Of a DNA stretch of 22,277 nucleotides, positions 21,202 to 22,277 are shown one piece after another. The notes under the pieces are model-generated. The model was not told the DNA's origin. It saw only the letters and a program-made list of their open reading frames with translations, and ran no database searches. The translations under genes were made by a program, and so were the position numbers. Position 1 is the first letter of the stretch; each line of letters starts with the position of its first letter. Origin of the DNA: a virus; the IMG/VR virus record IMGVR_UViG_3300030685_000099, positions 1-22,277 of that record. The stretch is one strand, 5' to 3'.

Positions 21202-22277
21202 TTATTGTGGCCTTGTTGATGATTTTTTTCTAGCATTTCTTTTTTTGATAACATTTGGGTCTGTTGGACCTAATGCTCTAAAGATCAATCCAATATTCTT
21301 TCTCATGTATAATTCCTTAGCCTGTAAATCTGGATGCAGAAAGTTTTCATAGATATTCTTGTACCCGGGTATCAATTTAGTAACATACTGCTCTCCTTTA
21401 GTTTTGCCTTTATATTTTCCTCTCTGTATCTCAGTGCCTAAAGTCCCAGACATCAATCCATCTGTGATATTGAACATTACATCCCATTGATTTTGTGCGG
21501 CTGTAGGTGATTTTAAAATTCCTAATGCATCTGCCGGAGAAAATACTGCATTCTGTTCGTATAGAACCCTCATTGCGGCTATATATAACATTTCTTGTGT
21601 AGATGGTTTCTCCTTGTCTTTATCAGGCTGATCAGGTTTTAATAGCGAAGTAAGTATTGCGGTAATTACCATATATTTTACTTCATTTAAAGTCCTTTTA
21701 ATATTATATACCTTATAGCTCTCAGACGTATTTAGAGACTCTCTAAGAGGCTTAATTATGTTAAAGGTAAGAATGTTCAACAATGCTTGATAACCTGCCT
21801 TAGAAGTCGCTAAAGTACGATATTGACCCTCATCCATCATACCTTTAGTATAATTAAACATCCTGCCACCAAATCTATCCTGAATAGCACCAACCATCCA
21901 TCCTCTATGCATCATTAATGCACTAGCAATGGCATTTGTATTAATAGCATTTCTATCTGAAGATACGAGAACACCATCTAATTTAGCAGCTAATCTTTCT
22001 GCAACCATATTAGACTTATTCATTACTTCTTGAGTAACAAACGCTTTGTATTTTGGGTCTACTGATAATTGACCACTTTTCTTATCAATTATAAATGAGT
22101 CATATAGATTAGTTGGTAATGCATTAAAAAATTCAATAGCATCCTTTCTGTTAGATCCTGGAGTTGTAGACATAAATTTAGTAATAAATTCATTCCTATT
22201 TACATATGTATCTCCATCTAATTTATACCCTTTTAATACTGCTATAAGCATTCTAGATTTAACTAAGAAGTCACCTG
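21202..22277 (-). CDS. C-terminal part of a large phage protein (5' partial)
   Basis: The frame is open to the window edge: upstream of the apparent Met (22249-22251) the residues GDFLVKSR continue in frame with no stop, so that Met is internal and the true start is outside. The visible 358 or so residues contain a conserved-looking HRGWMVGAIQDRFGGR segment and a later KLIPGYKNIYE segment, then a very basic C terminus ending KKSSTRPQ. The segments are reminiscent of the C-terminal regions of giant virion or injected proteins of Bacteroidota phages, but this is recollection, not a proven match. It is the only sizeable minus-strand gene besides the HNH gene and probably begins the late or virion block. 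Confidence 0.72.
   Translation of the reverse strand, partial: GDFLVKSRMLIAVLKGYKLDGDTYVNRNEFITKFMSTTPGSNRKDAIEFFNALPTNLYDSFIIDKKSGQLSVDPKYKAFVTQEVMNKSNMVAERLAAKLDGVLVSSDRNAINTNAIASALMMHRGWMVGAIQDRFGGRMFNYTKGMMDEGQYRTLATSKAGYQALLNILTFNIIKPLRESLNTSESYKVYNIKRTLNEVKYMVITAILTSLLKPDQPDKDKEKPSTQEMLYIAAMRVLYEQNAVFSPADALGILKSPTAAQNQWDVMFNITDGLMSGTLGTEIQRGKYKGKTKGEQYVTKLIPGYKNIYENFLHPDLQAKELYMRKNIGLIFRALGPTDPNVIKKRNARKKSSTRPQ

Noticed and set aside
1-22277. CRISPR array, insertion sequence or integrase attachment site
   Set aside because: No regularly spaced direct repeats, no transposase or integrase frame, and no terminal inverted repeats were seen.

Overview
The window looks like part of a tailed-phage genome (or prophage) that infects Bacteroidota, possibly crAss-like. 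The evidence is AT-rich DNA, densely packed small genes, mostly A-rich start contexts ending in CAAAATG instead of Shine-Dalgarno sites, a phage replication and recombination set, and a strand switch into the end of a very large protein on the opposite strand. Host and phage group are inferences: no capsid, terminase, portal or DNA polymerase gene lies in the window. Stop codons TAA, TGA and TAG all end genes normally, so the standard bacterial code fits.

Layout. 1-3230: small phage genes (a partial ORF, two unknowns, a calcineurin-like phosphoesterase, a very basic protein and a HAD-type phosphatase). A class I tRNA gene here is split in its anticodon loop by about 0.73 kb that holds a tRNA-Arg(UCU) and an HNH endonuclease on the other strand. 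3231-6470: a structured intergenic region, an ECF-like sigma factor, a small membrane protein, a 340-residue unknown and two further unknowns. 6471-8772: 2.3 kb with no convincing ORF but many hairpins, a compact pseudoknot, an 8-bp GC-rich distal pairing and a rho-independent terminator at 8238-8267. This is the strongest candidate in the window for something undescribed: a giant structured phage RNA of up to about 1.8 kb. 8773-11961: small unknown genes separated by two more structured intergenic stretches. 11942-15984: replication core (DnaB-like helicase, zinc-finger protein, Sak4-like ATPase, SSB-like protein, TOPRIM primase). 15985-16352: structured noncoding DNA with an odd tRNA-like element. 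16353-18769: a MoxR-type AAA+ ATPase and a VWA protein. 18770-21135: a compact structured RNA, two small genes, a terminator, a PD-(D/E)XK nuclease and an unknown. 21202-22277: C-terminal part of a large minus-strand protein, facing the rest across a terminator.

How it may work together. Helicase, primase, SSB-like protein, Sak4-like annealing or recombination ATPase and PD-(D/E)XK exonuclease make a plausible DNA replication and recombination module, with MoxR/VWA as a possible remodelling chaperone. The sigma factor could redirect host RNA polymerase to another phage gene class. A theme not explained by the proteins is that at least five intergenic regions carry strong, mutually different RNA-like folds, one of them giant. 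All base pairings were found by eye; no folding, covariance or database search was run.
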